Of a DNA stretch of 64,000 nucleotides, positions 10,800 through 21,486 are shown piece after piece. How positions within the stretch are numbered: position 1 is the stretch's first letter; every line of letters starts with the position of its first letter. Origin of the DNA: Primulina eburnea (Eukaryota; Streptophyta; Magnoliopsida; Lamiales; Gesneriaceae); contig NC_133104.1 in NCBI RefSeq assembly GCF_022965805.1, positions 21,650,912 through 21,714,911 of the forward strand. Reading direction: 5' to 3'. Below the pieces are notes generated by a model. The model saw only the letters and a program-made list of their open reading frames with translations. It was not told the DNA's origin and did not search any database. The translations under genes and the position numbers were made by a program.

Positions 10800-13467
10800 T
10801 GTAGTGCCCAAATTCAGTACACATATAACCCATGAATCCATTTAATTATTAAATAATTTAATTAATTTTATATTGATTTTAGCGGTGCATGATTTATTTA
10901 AATGTATTATTTTAAATTATTTATGTTTATGTGATGCATGTTAAAATATTTCTCGAGTTTCATGTTTCAAGCCATCATTCGAGGCGGAATTGAGGAAAAG
11001 ACCAGGTGACGATTTCTGACAATTTAAAAATACGGTATTTTATTTTTAAGTTCAGGATGGGACACTTTAAATGATTTGTTTAGTTTTAGCATTTTTAAAC
11101 CTAAATCATTTAGTTAGTAATTTTAAGAGTTTAAACTTTAAAATTAGCATTTTTGGGTGTGTGTTATTTTAATTGTAGAGTTTATATTAAGCTAGGTGGG
11201 TTAGCCTTTTTATTAGTAATTTTATTAGTTAATTAGCACTAATTACACAGAAATTTAAACCCACACACATGTTTTCTACCTGACACACACTTACACACTT
11301 TTACACACACCTGTACACGACTAAACACACATACTCACTTCACGTTTCAGAATTTTATTATTTTAATAGAGAGAAAACTAGGGTTCTCCTTCCCAACATC
11401 AGCCGCCCCATCCCCTCCACCATTCCATCAATTTTCGAGAGTTTTTATCGCAAGATTTTATCCCCACGTTCATCCCGTATCAACCTCGCTTCTATCTCCA
11501 CTTCGGTGACGCCATTTCGTTAACGTTTGATATCATAAGGCACGTATATTCTGTTCTTTCTGCATCGATCTTGTCATATTATGTGTTATGTTATTTTATG
11601 CATAAAAATTCATGTGTGACATACGTCGTTTGAGCGGAAAATGGTTTGAATGCGTTTTGAGTTACTTTTTAGATCTGAAATCTCGTAACTTACTGTTCTG
11701 TTGAAAAACTTTCAACTAGAAAATTGTATAACTTTTCTTTACCTTCGATTTGATATAAAATTCGAGATTTTTGGATGAATATTGAGGGAGTTATGGCGCT
11801 TTTTGTGAGACTGCTCAAACTGCGACTTTTACGAAATTTGTGTTCTTGAAGTTTCTATGTTGCAGGCGTCATTGGGGATCGACGGGTGATTGTTGCTGCA
11901 TCTAGGTATGATTAGTATGATGTTGGGATGTTAATTGATACGTCGTTTAGTGTCGATAGGCACTCGAATTCATTAGAAGTCGTAGGAAACGAATTGGTGT
12001 CAAAATTTTAGTTTACGAGTTTGAGTGCTTTCTTGGTGTAGTCGTCATTGGAATGTTTTGGGGAGTCGAGTCAGTGCCTTAGTGTCCTAGGATGAGCCTC
12101 GGGGTGTTGTCACGGTCTGCGTAAATAAAAAATGGAGAGTTTAAGTCTCAGAGTCGCGAAGTTCAGTACACTCGGCGCCCGAGCGGTAATTTCTCACCGC
12201 CCGAGCGCCATTCTTTCTGTCCGAGGGTTCTTCCCAGTACACTCGACGCTCGAGCGGAAATTTGTTACCGCCCGAGCGCGGACCCAGGCACCCGAGCGAT
12301 AAAGTTTTACCGCCCGAGCGCCACCCCTTGTGTCCAAACATTTTGTACTTGCTTCTTTTCAAGTTTTAATAGTATGTGTATGTCTTTTATGGTTGGTAAA
12401 TGTTCACACGAAACTGTAGAGTTCGTTTCGGGGTTTGGTGTCACGGTTAGTATGATTAAACGAGGTCGAGTCCCGAGTGAACTAGAATGACAAGCTATTT
12501 ATGCACTTCGGTGTTGAGCTAGAGTACCTACGTCTAAGTTATGCAAGTTAAGTGTTGAAATTCATTTAGCATGTGCAGCAGCGGCTCCTAGTGAAATCCA
12601 ACGAATCCCGCAATACCAAGTAAGTATGTCTGACGTGCAAGAAAATATTTTAAGATTTTGAGGTATGCTACATGTCTTGTGACCAAATTATGTTTAGGAT
12701 TGGAAAGCGTTAAATTATGAACGGGGATCAATCCGACCGTTAAACTATGAACGGGTTAGATCGAGGTTGGAAAGCGTTAAATTATGAACGAGGACCAACC
12801 AGTCCGTTAAATTATGAACGAGGATCTCATGTATGTGGCAGTGGATGCGTCCCTGTCGTCCCAGTATTGTGGTATGTCTGATCAGGCATTTATTATGTTA
12901 TGGGTCACTTGCTTTGAAACATGCCTCTACGCAAAATGATGATGTTATGTATGTTCTAGTATGCAGTATGTTTATGACAAGTTTTCACGTTATGGCACGT
13001 CTATGTTATGTACGTATGTTCAAGTTTTAGTACGCAAATTCAAGTTCAAGTATGTATGTTCTATTTTAAAGTTGCATGCTGTTTTATTATGTAGTACTCG
13101 CTATTTCCCAGTTTATACGTGTTGAGGTTTTAGACTGACTAGACTTGATCGATGCAGGTGAGTATGTTGATGAGGAGACACGAGGTGGCGACCAAGGGGC
13201 AGGCTTGGACTGAGCGGGAGGCTAACCCGAGGACCGCAATGTTTATGTTTTTATGCAAATGTTAATTTACTCTGATTTCATGCTTTGAGGGAAACATTTT
13301 GGGCAAACGTTTTGTGAGCAAATTATATTGTAGTTATTTTGAACAACCATGTCTTATGGGGGACTTGGTTGAGATATTTTTATAGAAAACTTTGAATGTT
13401 ACTTTATGTTTAAGAAAATTTTTAATTTTTCCGCAAATTTTGAGTATGAAAAGTACGGTACGTTACA
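10800..13467 (+). repeat. Gyp2 5' LTR (2668 bp)
   Basis: Starts TGTAGTGCCCAAATT and ends GTACGGTACGTTACA. It aligns with the Gyp4 LTR, including the stretch at 13155-13250 that is nearly identical to 30432-30525. It has no supported gene; frames inside it, including 12141-12362, are chance readings of the GC-rich cassette. Confidence 0.9.
12173..12322 (+). promoter_or_regulatory. GCCCGAGCG repeat cassette in Gyp2 LTR
   Basis: Three units, each with two copies of (C)GCCCGAGCG separated by an AT-rich spacer of about 10 bases (TAATTTCTCA, AAATTTGTTA, TAAAGTTTTA). Starts are near 12173, 12245 and 12289; AGTACAC precedes the first two. The surrounding LTR aligns with Gyp4, where the same location holds an unrelated CACGGACCC repeat. 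A promoter or protein-binding role is inferred. Confidence 0.55.
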
Positions 13468-13469
13468 GT

Positions 13470-13481
13470 TGGTATCAGAGC
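13470..13481 (+). other. Gyp2 primer binding site
   Basis: TGGTATCAGAGC, two bases after the LTR end; perfect initiator tRNA-Met complement. Confidence 0.93.
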
Positions 13482-13703
13482 GGTTTTCTTGTAAAGGGTT
13501 ACGCCTACCACCAGCCGCAAGAAGCTCACAAAGTCACACCTCAAGTCTGTAAGTTTTAAAGTTTCAAAACTCTATGCTATATAATATGCATTAAGCCATG
13601 ATTTCAGCATGTTCATGTTTTAGTTCAAATTTCGTGCATCGTAAGTCATTCATATCATAGTCATGAGTGTTGGGTTTACGTGTTGGGTAATTCATTGGAA
13701 CAG

Positions 13704-13953
13704 TATGCCTTCTAGAAGTATGAATAACCAGGAAGCTAGGGAGGAGGACAGAGAGCCTCGAGATGAGGGAAGACCCAATCATCCACCACCACCACCAGAT
13801 ATGCAGGCGCAGATGCTTGCTGGTATGACGCAATTCTTTGCCCAGTTTGCGAGGAAATAGACTGCTGTAGGCCCCGAGGAGAGGCCTAGACCAGAGGCAG
13901 TATATGAGTGGTTCCGGAGGATGAGTCCGAAGGAGTTTTCGGGTACTACTGAT
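13704..13953 (+). pseudogene. gag: Gyp2 Gag stump
   Basis: Starts MPSRSMNNQEAREEDREP, a position equivalent to the Gyp4 MPPRRR start, continues through a Pro run and MLAGMTQFFAQFARK, and meets TAG at 13858. The same frame resumes (RPEAVYEWFRR, EFSGTTD) until 13953. There the sequence jumps directly into reverse transcriptase, removing the remaining Gag, protease and first half of RT. GAT at the join fits both partners, indicating a microhomology of about three bases. Confidence 0.85.
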
Positions 13954-16399
13954 ATGGGCATTACGAGTTCTTAGTAATGCCATTTGGATTGACAAATGCT
14001 CCAGCAATCTTCATGGACCTCATGAACCGAGTATTTCAGCCCTACCTGGATCAGTTCGTCATCGTGTTTATCGACGACATTCTCATATACTCAAAGAGCC
14101 ATGAGGAGCATAGCCAACACTTGAGGACAGTCTTACAGGTTCTGCAGAGTCGCAAGTTGTTTGCGAAGTTCAGTAAGTGTGAGTTTTGGTTGCAGAAAGT
14201 AGCGTTCTTGGGGCATATAGTATCTAGCAGTGGAATCGAGGTGGATCCAGCGAAAGTAGTAGCTGTCAAGGAATGGGTTGAGCCGAAGAATGCATCAGAA
14301 ATCCGCAGCTTTTTGGGTTTAGCTGGTTACTACCGTAAGTTTATTAAGGAATTTTCATCCATAGCAATGCCACTCACTTCACTAACCAAGAAAAATGCCA
14401 AATTTGTGTGGAGTGATGAATGTCAGAAGAGCTTCGATACGTTGAAGCAAGCTCTCATTTCGGCGCCAGTGCCAGCCATGCCGACAGGAAAAGGTGATTT
14501 TGTGCCATACACCGATGCATCTAAGCTCGGGTTAGGCGCAGTATTGATGCAGCAGGGTCGGGTTATAGGTTATGCTTCCAGGCAGTTGAAAGTGCACGAG
14601 AAGAACTACCCGACGCACGATCTTGAGTTAGCCGCCGTTGTCTTCGCACTGAAAATTTGGAGACACTACCTATACGGCGAGAAATGCCAGATTTTCACCG
14701 ATCATAAGAGTCTCAAATATTTCTTCACGCAGAAAGAGTTGAATATGAGACAGAGACGGTGGTTGGAACTTGTGAAAGATTACGACTACGAAATTAGCTA
14801 CCATCCGGGAAAGGCTATTGTTGTCGCAGACGCTTTGAGCAGAAAAGTTGCCTTCATAGCTCAGTTATCAGCACATATACCTCTTCAGTCTAAGATTCAG
14901 AATTTTGGTCTAGAGATTTATCGTGAGGGCAGATCCCCTAGGCTGTCTAATCTGACAGTCAAATCTGATTTGCTAGACCGTATCCGAGCAGGTCAGTCTT
15001 CAGATGAGCAGTTACAGAAATGGAGACTGAAAGACGAGGCCAAGGGCAGTGCTTTGTACACAGTTTCAAACGGCATAGTGAGATACAGAGATAGAATGTG
15101 GGTGCCTAGTGTTGGTTCGATCAGACAGGATATTTCGACAGAGGCACACGCATCTCCGTATTCTATCCATCCGGGAGGTACCAAGATGTATAAGGACCTC
15201 CAGATTTTGTATTGGTGGCCAGGGATGAAGAGAGACATCCGCAGGTTTGTGTCTGAATGCCTCACTTGTCAGCAGGTGAAGGCAGAACATCAGAGGCCAG
15301 CGGGATTGGTTAAGCCACTCCCCATCCCAGAGTGGAAATGGGAAAACATCACGATGGACTTCGTCATTGGACTGCCTAGATCAGCCAGGGGCTTTAATGT
15401 CATTTGGGTTATAGTGGACCGACTCACCAAGTCAGCTCATTTTCTACCAGTGAAGACGACCTTCTCCATGACGCAGTATGCGGAGCTTTATATCCTAGAG
15501 ATAGTCCGTTTGCATGGGTTCCCAGTTTCGATTGTATCCGACAGGGACCCGAGGTTTACGTCGTCCTTCTGGAAGAGCTTACACGCAGCCATGGGAACGA
15601 AGTTGCTTTTCAGTACAGATTTTCACCCGCAGACAGATGGTCAGTCTGAGCGAGTGATTCAGATTTTAGAGGATTTGCAGAAAGCCTGCATCATTGATTT
15701 TCAAGAAACTTGGGAGTCTAGACTACCGCTAGTGGAGTTCACATACAACAACAGCTTCCAAGCATCCATTGGTATGGCTCCCTATGAAGCGTTGTATGGA
15801 AGAAAGTGCAGGTCACCAGTTCGTTGGGATGAAGTTGGTGAGAGAGCAGAACTTGGTCAGAAATAGTTCAGCAGACCGCAGCCGTAGTAGCCAAGATTCG
15901 GGACAGAATGAAGACCGCCCAAAGCCGTCAGAAGAGCTATGCTGATAAGAGAAGGAGAGATCTCGAGTTTGCCGTCGGTGATCGTGTATTCGTCAAGATA
16001 GCACCCATGAAGGGTGTGATGAGATTTGGGAAAAAGGGCAAGCTGAGTCCGAGGTTCATTGGGCCGTTTGAGATTTTGGACAAAGTTGGGACAATAGCCT
16101 ATCGTGATGCCCTTCCGCCGAATCTGGCCGGGGTGCACAATGTGTTCCATGTCTCGATGCTGAGGAAATATTTGGCCAATCCTTCGCATGTTCTGAGTTA
16201 CGAGCCGTTACAGTTGGCTCCAGACCTATCCTATGAGGAGAGACCAGTCCAAATCCTAGACAGGCAGGAGCGCAGACTCCGGAACAGAGTGACTAAGCTA
16301 GTCAAAGTTCGGTGGCTAAACCAATCAGTGGAAGAAGCCACGTGGGAGTCAGAGGCAGATATGAGACTTCGCTACCCGGAGTTGTTCGGTAAGATTTAA
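13951..16399 (+). pseudogene. pol: Gyp2 Pol: RT C-terminal half, RNase H, integrase, chromodomain-like end
   Basis: A long frame reaches 15866. Reverse transcriptase begins only at the [17 protein letters not shown] block and keeps [11 protein letters not shown] (the second catalytic Asp pair), but lacks the upstream KIDLRSGY block with the first catalytic Asp. RNase H shows [36 protein letters not shown] and ADALSRK. Integrase has a His/Cys finger (HPGG ... [11 protein letters not shown]), [20 protein letters not shown] and [10 protein letters not shown] one-base deletion near 15856 shifts the frame, and 15908-16399 carries the integrase tail and a chromodomain-like end (VRWLNQSVEEATWESEADM). 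Catalysis by RT is impossible without the missing half. Confidence 0.92.
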
Positions 16400-16420
16400 T
16401 TTCGAGGACAAAATTTTTAT

Positions 16421-16435
16421 AAGTGGGGGAGGAAC
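16421..16435 (+). other. Gyp2 polypurine tract
   Basis: AAGTGGGGGAGGAAC directly precedes the 3' LTR TGTAGTGCC. It is preceded by TTTCGAGGACAAAATTTTTA, a phrase shared with Gyp4 and Gyp5. Confidence 0.9.
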
Positions 16436-16511
16436 TGTAGTGCCAGATATGGGCATTACGAGTTCTTAGTAATGCCATTTGGATTGAGTATGAAAAGTAC
16501 GGTACGTTACA
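16436..16511 (+). repeat. Gyp2 3' LTR, reduced to 76 bp with RT filler
   Basis: About nine bases of LTR start (TGTAGTGCC) are followed by 42 bases at 16446-16487 identical to 13951-13992 in reverse transcriptase, then the last 24 bases of the LTR (GTATGAAAAGTACGG ... TTACA). About 2.6 kb of LTR is absent. TTGA occurs at the second join in both sources. The structure looks like template switching or break repair with local copying. Confidence 0.9.
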
Positions 16512-16901
16512 TAAATATATATATATATCCTGTGAGCCAAAAAAGGAAGCCTCTATTTACAACCCAAGAAGAAAATGGTTGCTAAGATGATTATGAAGGA
16601 ACTCTTACAATAAAATACATATAATCAACCAATAATCATCACCAATGATCATAGAAATCAACAAGCCAACATATACCTTCAACTCCTCAAACCCACTAAA
16701 CTCAAAAATATAAAGTCCTTACCTTGGAGCTTGAAAATCTAAGTAGGAGGAACTAAGAACCCTTGAACTTTAAATAGAAAGATGAAGGTGAAAGATGATT
16801 TTGGGAGAAGGATAAGAAATTTGTAGAAGACTCTAGATATGACATTAAAAAGCCCTTCCTTCGCCCAAAAATTGTATTTCCGAGTAGCACTTTTACCTTG
16901 T

Positions 16902-17030
16902 CTAGCGCCACAGCGCCTCTTCCTTGAAGCGCCCCATTCTCGGGGCAGCGGCGCTTGGGCTTCGGCCCTGCTGCATCTCAAGCGCACCTTCAGCGCCGCA
17001 GCGCTACTCCTGCGGTGCTGCTCCTGCACC
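16902..17030 (-). promoter_or_regulatory. CpG-rich AGCGCC repeat cassette in Gyp1 LTR
   Basis: Within AT-rich LTR sequence there is a block of repeated AGCGCC / CAGCGC words, several forming inverted repeats (for example CGCCGCAGCG). The solo LTR of the same family has a different repeat (ATATGCGCG) at this position while flanks align on both sides. The role is unknown; position within the LTR suggests a promoter element. Confidence 0.5.
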
Positions 17031-17530
17031 ACACCATCAATCACAAGCTCACAAAGGATACACTTCAACCATAAACTTCTTCTTCCAATTACATGCAATA
17101 CCAATGCAACAAACCATCCAAATACATGTTCAAATCATCTATATAAACCATCACAACAAGAATTCATCCCCTTCCATAAACCATCACCAACTATGAAACA
17201 TAACACCAAAACAATAATCATACTTTTACCATTCCAATGAACATAACCAACAAGCAATAATCATCCCACCATTATAACTTCACAACCATAACAACTCCTT
17301 AAAAACAACCATACAACTAAAAATACCACTATAAATCACCTTTACCATGTGAAATATCTATTAACATACCATTCAATGTTAAACCATGAATATACAATAC
17401 CATTTTGATGTCATAATATGAAATACCAACCCTTCCAACAACTATACACAATAACCATAACAATAACCATATATTGAAAACACCAAACCAATGGATAACA
17501 TTATTGACAATAAAAGGATAAAAGGTTGGG

Positions 17531-17586
17531 ATATTGCTAGCCATAGTTGCATGGTATGACAATGAGATATGGCAGATGGATGTAAA
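17531..17586 (+). pseudogene. Copia reverse transcriptase remnant between Gyp1 and Cop3
   Basis: Reads as Copia RT (LAIVAWYDNEIWQMDVN) and aligns with the Cop3 RT at about 60790-60850. It lies between the truncated Gyp1 LTR end and the Cop3 5' LTR. ATATT at the left join fits both neighbours. It may be a leftover of an older Copia copy or of a tandem Cop3-like element. Confidence 0.75.
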
Positions 17587-19612
17587 TATTAGAGTAGATG
17601 CCCTACAAGCCAATTGTTGGCTAGGGAATTAATTGACTCAAGTGTAATAAAAAATCTTTATTTTAATATAATTTAACTTTTAATGGTTTTGTTTTACTTT
17701 ATCTGTATACTCATGCAATCAGCATAAATAAAGTTCTTGATTATACTTTAATACAAATGAATCGTAATTCGATGTTGAAACTCGTTTGTAAACACTGTAT
17801 GATCTAAATTCTTTCCTAGTTGATTCAGCCGCCTAAAACATGGATAAAGGTCGCTTTAGCTCGAGACTATCATCTGTGATGTTGTATACTGCGTTTCTTG
17901 GTAAGGGCATAGAGATGTCCAAACATGCAAATGGGTAGTCATATGATGATTATACCGAACAACCCTTCCTCGGACTTTCCAAGTGGTTATCATTCATCGA
18001 GAGGACAAGTCTGTGGTTATGATTGTACGCCATTATTCCTTACGACTCGGGACAACACTGAGGCTCTATATGGTAGAGCTGTGCTTTGACTCGTTTACCG
18101 ACTCCAGGGAATCATCAGGTGGAGAGGTTGGGTACAATTGCGACACATATAGGAGCCAATACATTGTAGTCGGGGATTCACCGCTAACCTACAGCTGTGG
18201 ATATACTATGTGATCTGATGAAATAATAGTGCGAGGAATCTATGGCCAAAGTACGAGATGTACGTTGGAGAATGAGTTCTCCAATAGTACACGCGATGCC
18301 ATTATTATAGTTATCACATAGTTATCGAATTAAAACGCAACCCTCGATGGTTGCATATTCGATCGGGATATATGAGATGAAGGGACCGTACTGTACGTTA
18401 ATCATGATCGACTGGTTCTTGCAGGCACTATCAGTTATACCTAGGGGATCATGGGGCGATGCTACTAGACGCTCTTACCATGATCCGATGGGTGCAATCA
18501 GAAATGAGTTCTGACATTCTTGATCAAGGTGTTGATGAAAAGAATGAGGCTAACTAGGGTAAGCCCGAATAAAGGATTATGTCCTGAATCACAAAGAGTT
18601 GTGAACCCACAGCTAGCTTTATCCCTGAACCATTGAGGGTCACACAAGCACTAGATCATTTGTTCCTGTTGAGAGAATAAATTCAAGGAGTTGAATTTAT
18701 ATTATGATATAGTAAATTCAAGGAGTTGAATTTATGATAATTAAATTTTGAGAAAATAAATTCAAGGAGTTGAATTTGTAAGATAGTAAATTCAAGAAGT
18801 TGAATTTATGAAATTTAGAGAGAATAAATCAAGGAATTGAATATATAAAATTTGAGGATTTAATTTATTCAGCTCAAAAGTTGTGTTTATTAAAAATAAA
18901 ATTTTGGAGGTGATAAATTCAAGGAGTTGAATTTATAATTTAAATATTAAATTCAAATGTTGAATTTATAAGGGAATTAAATTAAATGTAATGGGTGTAT
19001 GTATAATAGGCTTGTACTATTAATGTTCTTAATTGGACTTTAAAAGATTAGTTAGTTAATTAAACTAGATGGACTAGAACAATTAATTGATTAAGCCCGT
19101 TAAGTATTTAATTTAATTAATGGGCCCTAAGCTAATATATATGTGTAGTAGGCTTAGAGTTTAAAATAATATATTCACAATTTTTGAAAAACCCTAGCCT
19201 CCACTCTTATTTTTTTTGAAAATTCCTCCATCATTCTTCTCAAAAATTTTCGGCCATATCAAAAGAATTTTGTTTTGAGTCGTCTTTCGATTTTTTTTAT
19301 CTCCAACGATAAATATTCCTATACTTTCTAGTGCAAGTTAGAAGAGGAACAAGTAATACAGTCGTGGACCGGATTAGGATATTAAAGAAAGAAGATTTGA
19401 AGAATGTTCGTGGGATTTACAACAAGAGCTACGTCCACTTATACCGGCGTAGTTGGAGCCAAGTGAAAATTTTTCACCAAAGGTAAAAGTTTTAAACATT
19501 ATATGTATGTTTAATTAAAATCATATGAGTGTCCAAATACAACTTGAATGTCAAGATCTAAAATTTTTAAAACTTCCGCTGCGTTTGGGCACGAGAAAAC
19601 CGAGATCCAACA
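17587..19612 (+). repeat. Cop3 5' LTR (2026 bp)
   Basis: Begins TATTAGAGTAGATGCCC, where the 3' LTR has TGTTAGAGTTGATGCCC, so the terminal TG has decayed to TA; ends GATCCAACA. An inverted repeat (GCCAA and TTGGC) about 20 bases in matches those of Cop1 and Cop4. The array of AT-rich palindromes is described separately. No supported gene. Confidence 0.9.
18688..18975 (+). repeat. Array of AT-rich palindromes in Cop3 LTR
   Basis: Six or seven copies of arms ATAAATTCAA and TTGAATTTAT (or shortened forms) around GGAG or a similar 3-4 base loop. The 3' LTR has the same array at about 63190-63490, including copies more intact than here. Cop1 and Cop4 LTRs carry shorter relatives, TTAATTCAA and TTGAATTAA around three bases. 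Confidence 0.75.
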
Positions 19613-19613
19613 G

Positions 19614-19626
19614 TGGTATCAGAGCC
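19614..19626 (+). other. Cop3 primer binding site
   Basis: TGGTATCAGAGCC one base after the LTR end, complementary to initiator tRNA-Met. It shows this is the 5' LTR, although Copia RT sequence lies directly upstream of it. Gyp3 inserted only 37 bases downstream. Confidence 0.92.
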
Positions 19627-19663
19627 AAGGTTTTTCTAAATCGTATGGTTTTTATATTGAATA

Positions 19664-21486
19664 TATGGGGACCCGGGCTTTAACTTTACTATCTTTGGGA
19701 TTAATTGGATCTTTGCTAAAAAATGTGGGTCAAAATTTTGCTTTTAATATAAAAAAACAATTGTATATAATTAATACACAAATGATACCTCTATTTTATT
19801 TTCAACAAAGTAGGTACATGTCTGGTTTCATTACATACTTAAACAAACTAGTATTTGAAACACATTACATATCAAATGTAAAAACTACTAGTCCATCTTC
19901 TACGCTCGTAATCACCACGCTATCCAATCTCTCATATTTGTCTCGACCCTGATCCCGTCCCACCTGTTGTTATGCACACATACAGACACAACAACAGTTG
20001 GAAACTACGGTGAGAACAAATCCCAGTATAAAACATGTATACATGCATATCATGCAAGAACATACAAAATCATAATACATGAATCAGTAATAAGACACAT
20101 TAGTGAATACAGATAAAACTCTTCGACTCTTATTCTTTGACTTGACTCATATCTAAGTCTAGGGATCCGGTGTGAATAAGACGTAACAAGTCTCCCACCT
20201 ACTCTCCCGATCGGGGTGGCGGTGGGTCTTATTCCTAGACTTCGGCCTTGTCTGTACCGAATATCTACAATCGGAGTCGATCTTCTCCTATGACTCGATA
20301 CCACCGAACTTCTAGAAACTTGGCATATCTCCCAATGATTCTCCTATCTCAGTACAAGTATATACATCAATATAGAGTAGAAACATAACAAGTATGTGGT
20401 TTTGGGAAACTCAAACCGAATCTGATTCGAGTTATTCTTCCCGGATCAAACATTGGATTATAGCTTTCTTTGTTCAGTCTTTGTTGATGTCGAGGTCTCG
20501 ATGTCGAAGCTTGTCAAGACAAATTTGAAATGGCATATTCAAGATGCATTCTATCAATATCTAATTCAAATAAATACACATACGGATCAATATTCAATCT
20601 CGGTACATTTCAACGGCATAACGGCGTAATCTCGCGATACCGGTCATTTCAAACATCATAATCAATAACACTATCTCCTAATCCTCATTATAATACATCT
20701 ACTATGCTGAAATCTGCATAATCTTATACACATACATGCTGGAAAATCGTAATAATCACATACGGTAACATTTCTTCGATCTGGCTTCGAATATGCGTAT
20801 CTCGTAATTTCAAGAACATATTTTAGAGTTCAAATCATACTTTCTCCCATACATCAATTTTGAAACATGCTGAAACGGAATAAAACTTACATCCTTTTGT
20901 AGCCGGTGATAAGAGGAGCACAAATATAGACTCGGATTTAAATTCGGTTGGCCGGATCTTGCACAAGCTAAATTCTAAGATAGGAGGAACGTTGAACCTT
21001 TCATGGAAGTTTTGCCTCGTTTCTGTAGTTGCAAGGTTGAAGAATGAAGACTCAGCACCTACATTGCATGGAAAGGGACACATGGCTTATTTTTCAAATT
21101 GCACGTCTCACCGCGGGTGCGCTACACATTGGACCGCGGGTCCGCTTAGCATATTGTAACCCTTCCACAAATTCATAAGAAACGACCATGGGTGTGCTGG
21201 CTTTTGAACCGCGGGTGCACTGACTCTACTGCCCCAACACCAGTAGGTGCGGTCGTTCTGCACCGCGGGTACGCTAAGTCTACTGGATCCCATCCAACAA
21301 TTCATAAGATACGACCGCGGGTGCGCTGCATTTTGTACCGCGGGTGCACTGGTCTTTCTACTTCAACATTAAACTTTGCAACTAAACTCAAATTGCAACG
21401 TCGCTTCTCCGTGTCTGTTCTTCCATTACCTTATTCATAATTCATAGTAAACTCAATAATATTAAACTAAAATCTTGGGCGTTACA
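19664..21486 (-). repeat. Gyp3 3' LTR (1823 bp)
   Basis: Minus strand starts TGTAACGCCCAAGATTT and ends GGGTCCCCATA; the partner LTR ends GGGTCCCCACA. It aligns with 26358-27966 plus 56655-56856. The frame at 19548-19952 crosses the LTR boundary and is not a gene. Confidence 0.92.
21110..21350 (-). promoter_or_regulatory. ACCGCGGGTGCGCT repeat cassette in Gyp3 LTR
   Basis: About eight copies of ACCGCGGGTGCGCT or close variants (near 21110, 21131, 21185, 21209, 21261, 21312 and 21336, plus one reversed GTGCGGTC near 21246), each centred on the palindrome CCGCGG. On the minus strand the block lies about 135-375 bases from the LTR start. The 5' LTR copy is split by Gyp4 inside this block (27789-27960 and 56690-56730). 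Confidence 0.6.

Larger units (their letters stand above)
10800..16511 (+). mobile_element. Gyp2: defective chromovirus-type Ty3/Gypsy element
   Basis: Order: 2.67-kb 5' LTR, primer site, gag stump, reverse transcriptase (second half), RNase H, integrase, chromodomain-like C-terminus, polypurine tract, and a 76-bp 3' LTR. It is inserted in the Gyp1 LTR; flanking pentamers are TATAT and TAAAT, an imperfect target duplication. It is related to Gyp4 in LTR and Pol. With protease, half of the reverse transcriptase and nearly all of one LTR missing, it could not move on its own. Confidence 0.92.
9513..17535 (-). mobile_element. Gyp1: Ty3/Gypsy element remnant (gag start, leader, 5' LTR)
   Basis: Minus-strand order is LTR, primer site, short leader, start of gag. 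The LTR is interrupted by Gyp2. The LTR matches the solo LTR at 36048-38013 along its length. Its outer end stops at GGGATATT, lacking the last three bases ACA seen in the solo LTR, and joins Copia reverse-transcriptase sequence, so this end is a rearranged junction, not a clean insertion site. Confidence 0.82.
9960..17535 (-). repeat. Gyp1 5' LTR, split by Gyp2
   Basis: Segments 9960-10799 and 16512-17535, about 1.86 kb once Gyp2 is removed; the solo copy of this family is 1966 bp. The element 3' end of the LTR (GGTTGTTTCA on the minus strand) abuts the primer site. A short TA repeat lies at the Gyp2 exit point. Small frames within 16739-17613 read through low-complexity LTR sequence and are not genes. 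Confidence 0.85.

Noticed and set aside
13470..13481. tRNA gene fragments at the TGGTATCAGAGC sites
   Set aside because: Only the 12-base primer complement is present, with no cloverleaf or flanking tRNA sequence.
16512..16530. TA microsatellite as an independent feature
   Set aside because: It belongs to the Gyp1 LTR at the Gyp2 exit point; the solo LTR has a similar short run.
20050..20304. Arg-rich frame, repeated near 26853-27086
   Set aside because: Lies within both Gyp3 LTR copies; frame differs by stops between copies and has no known domain.
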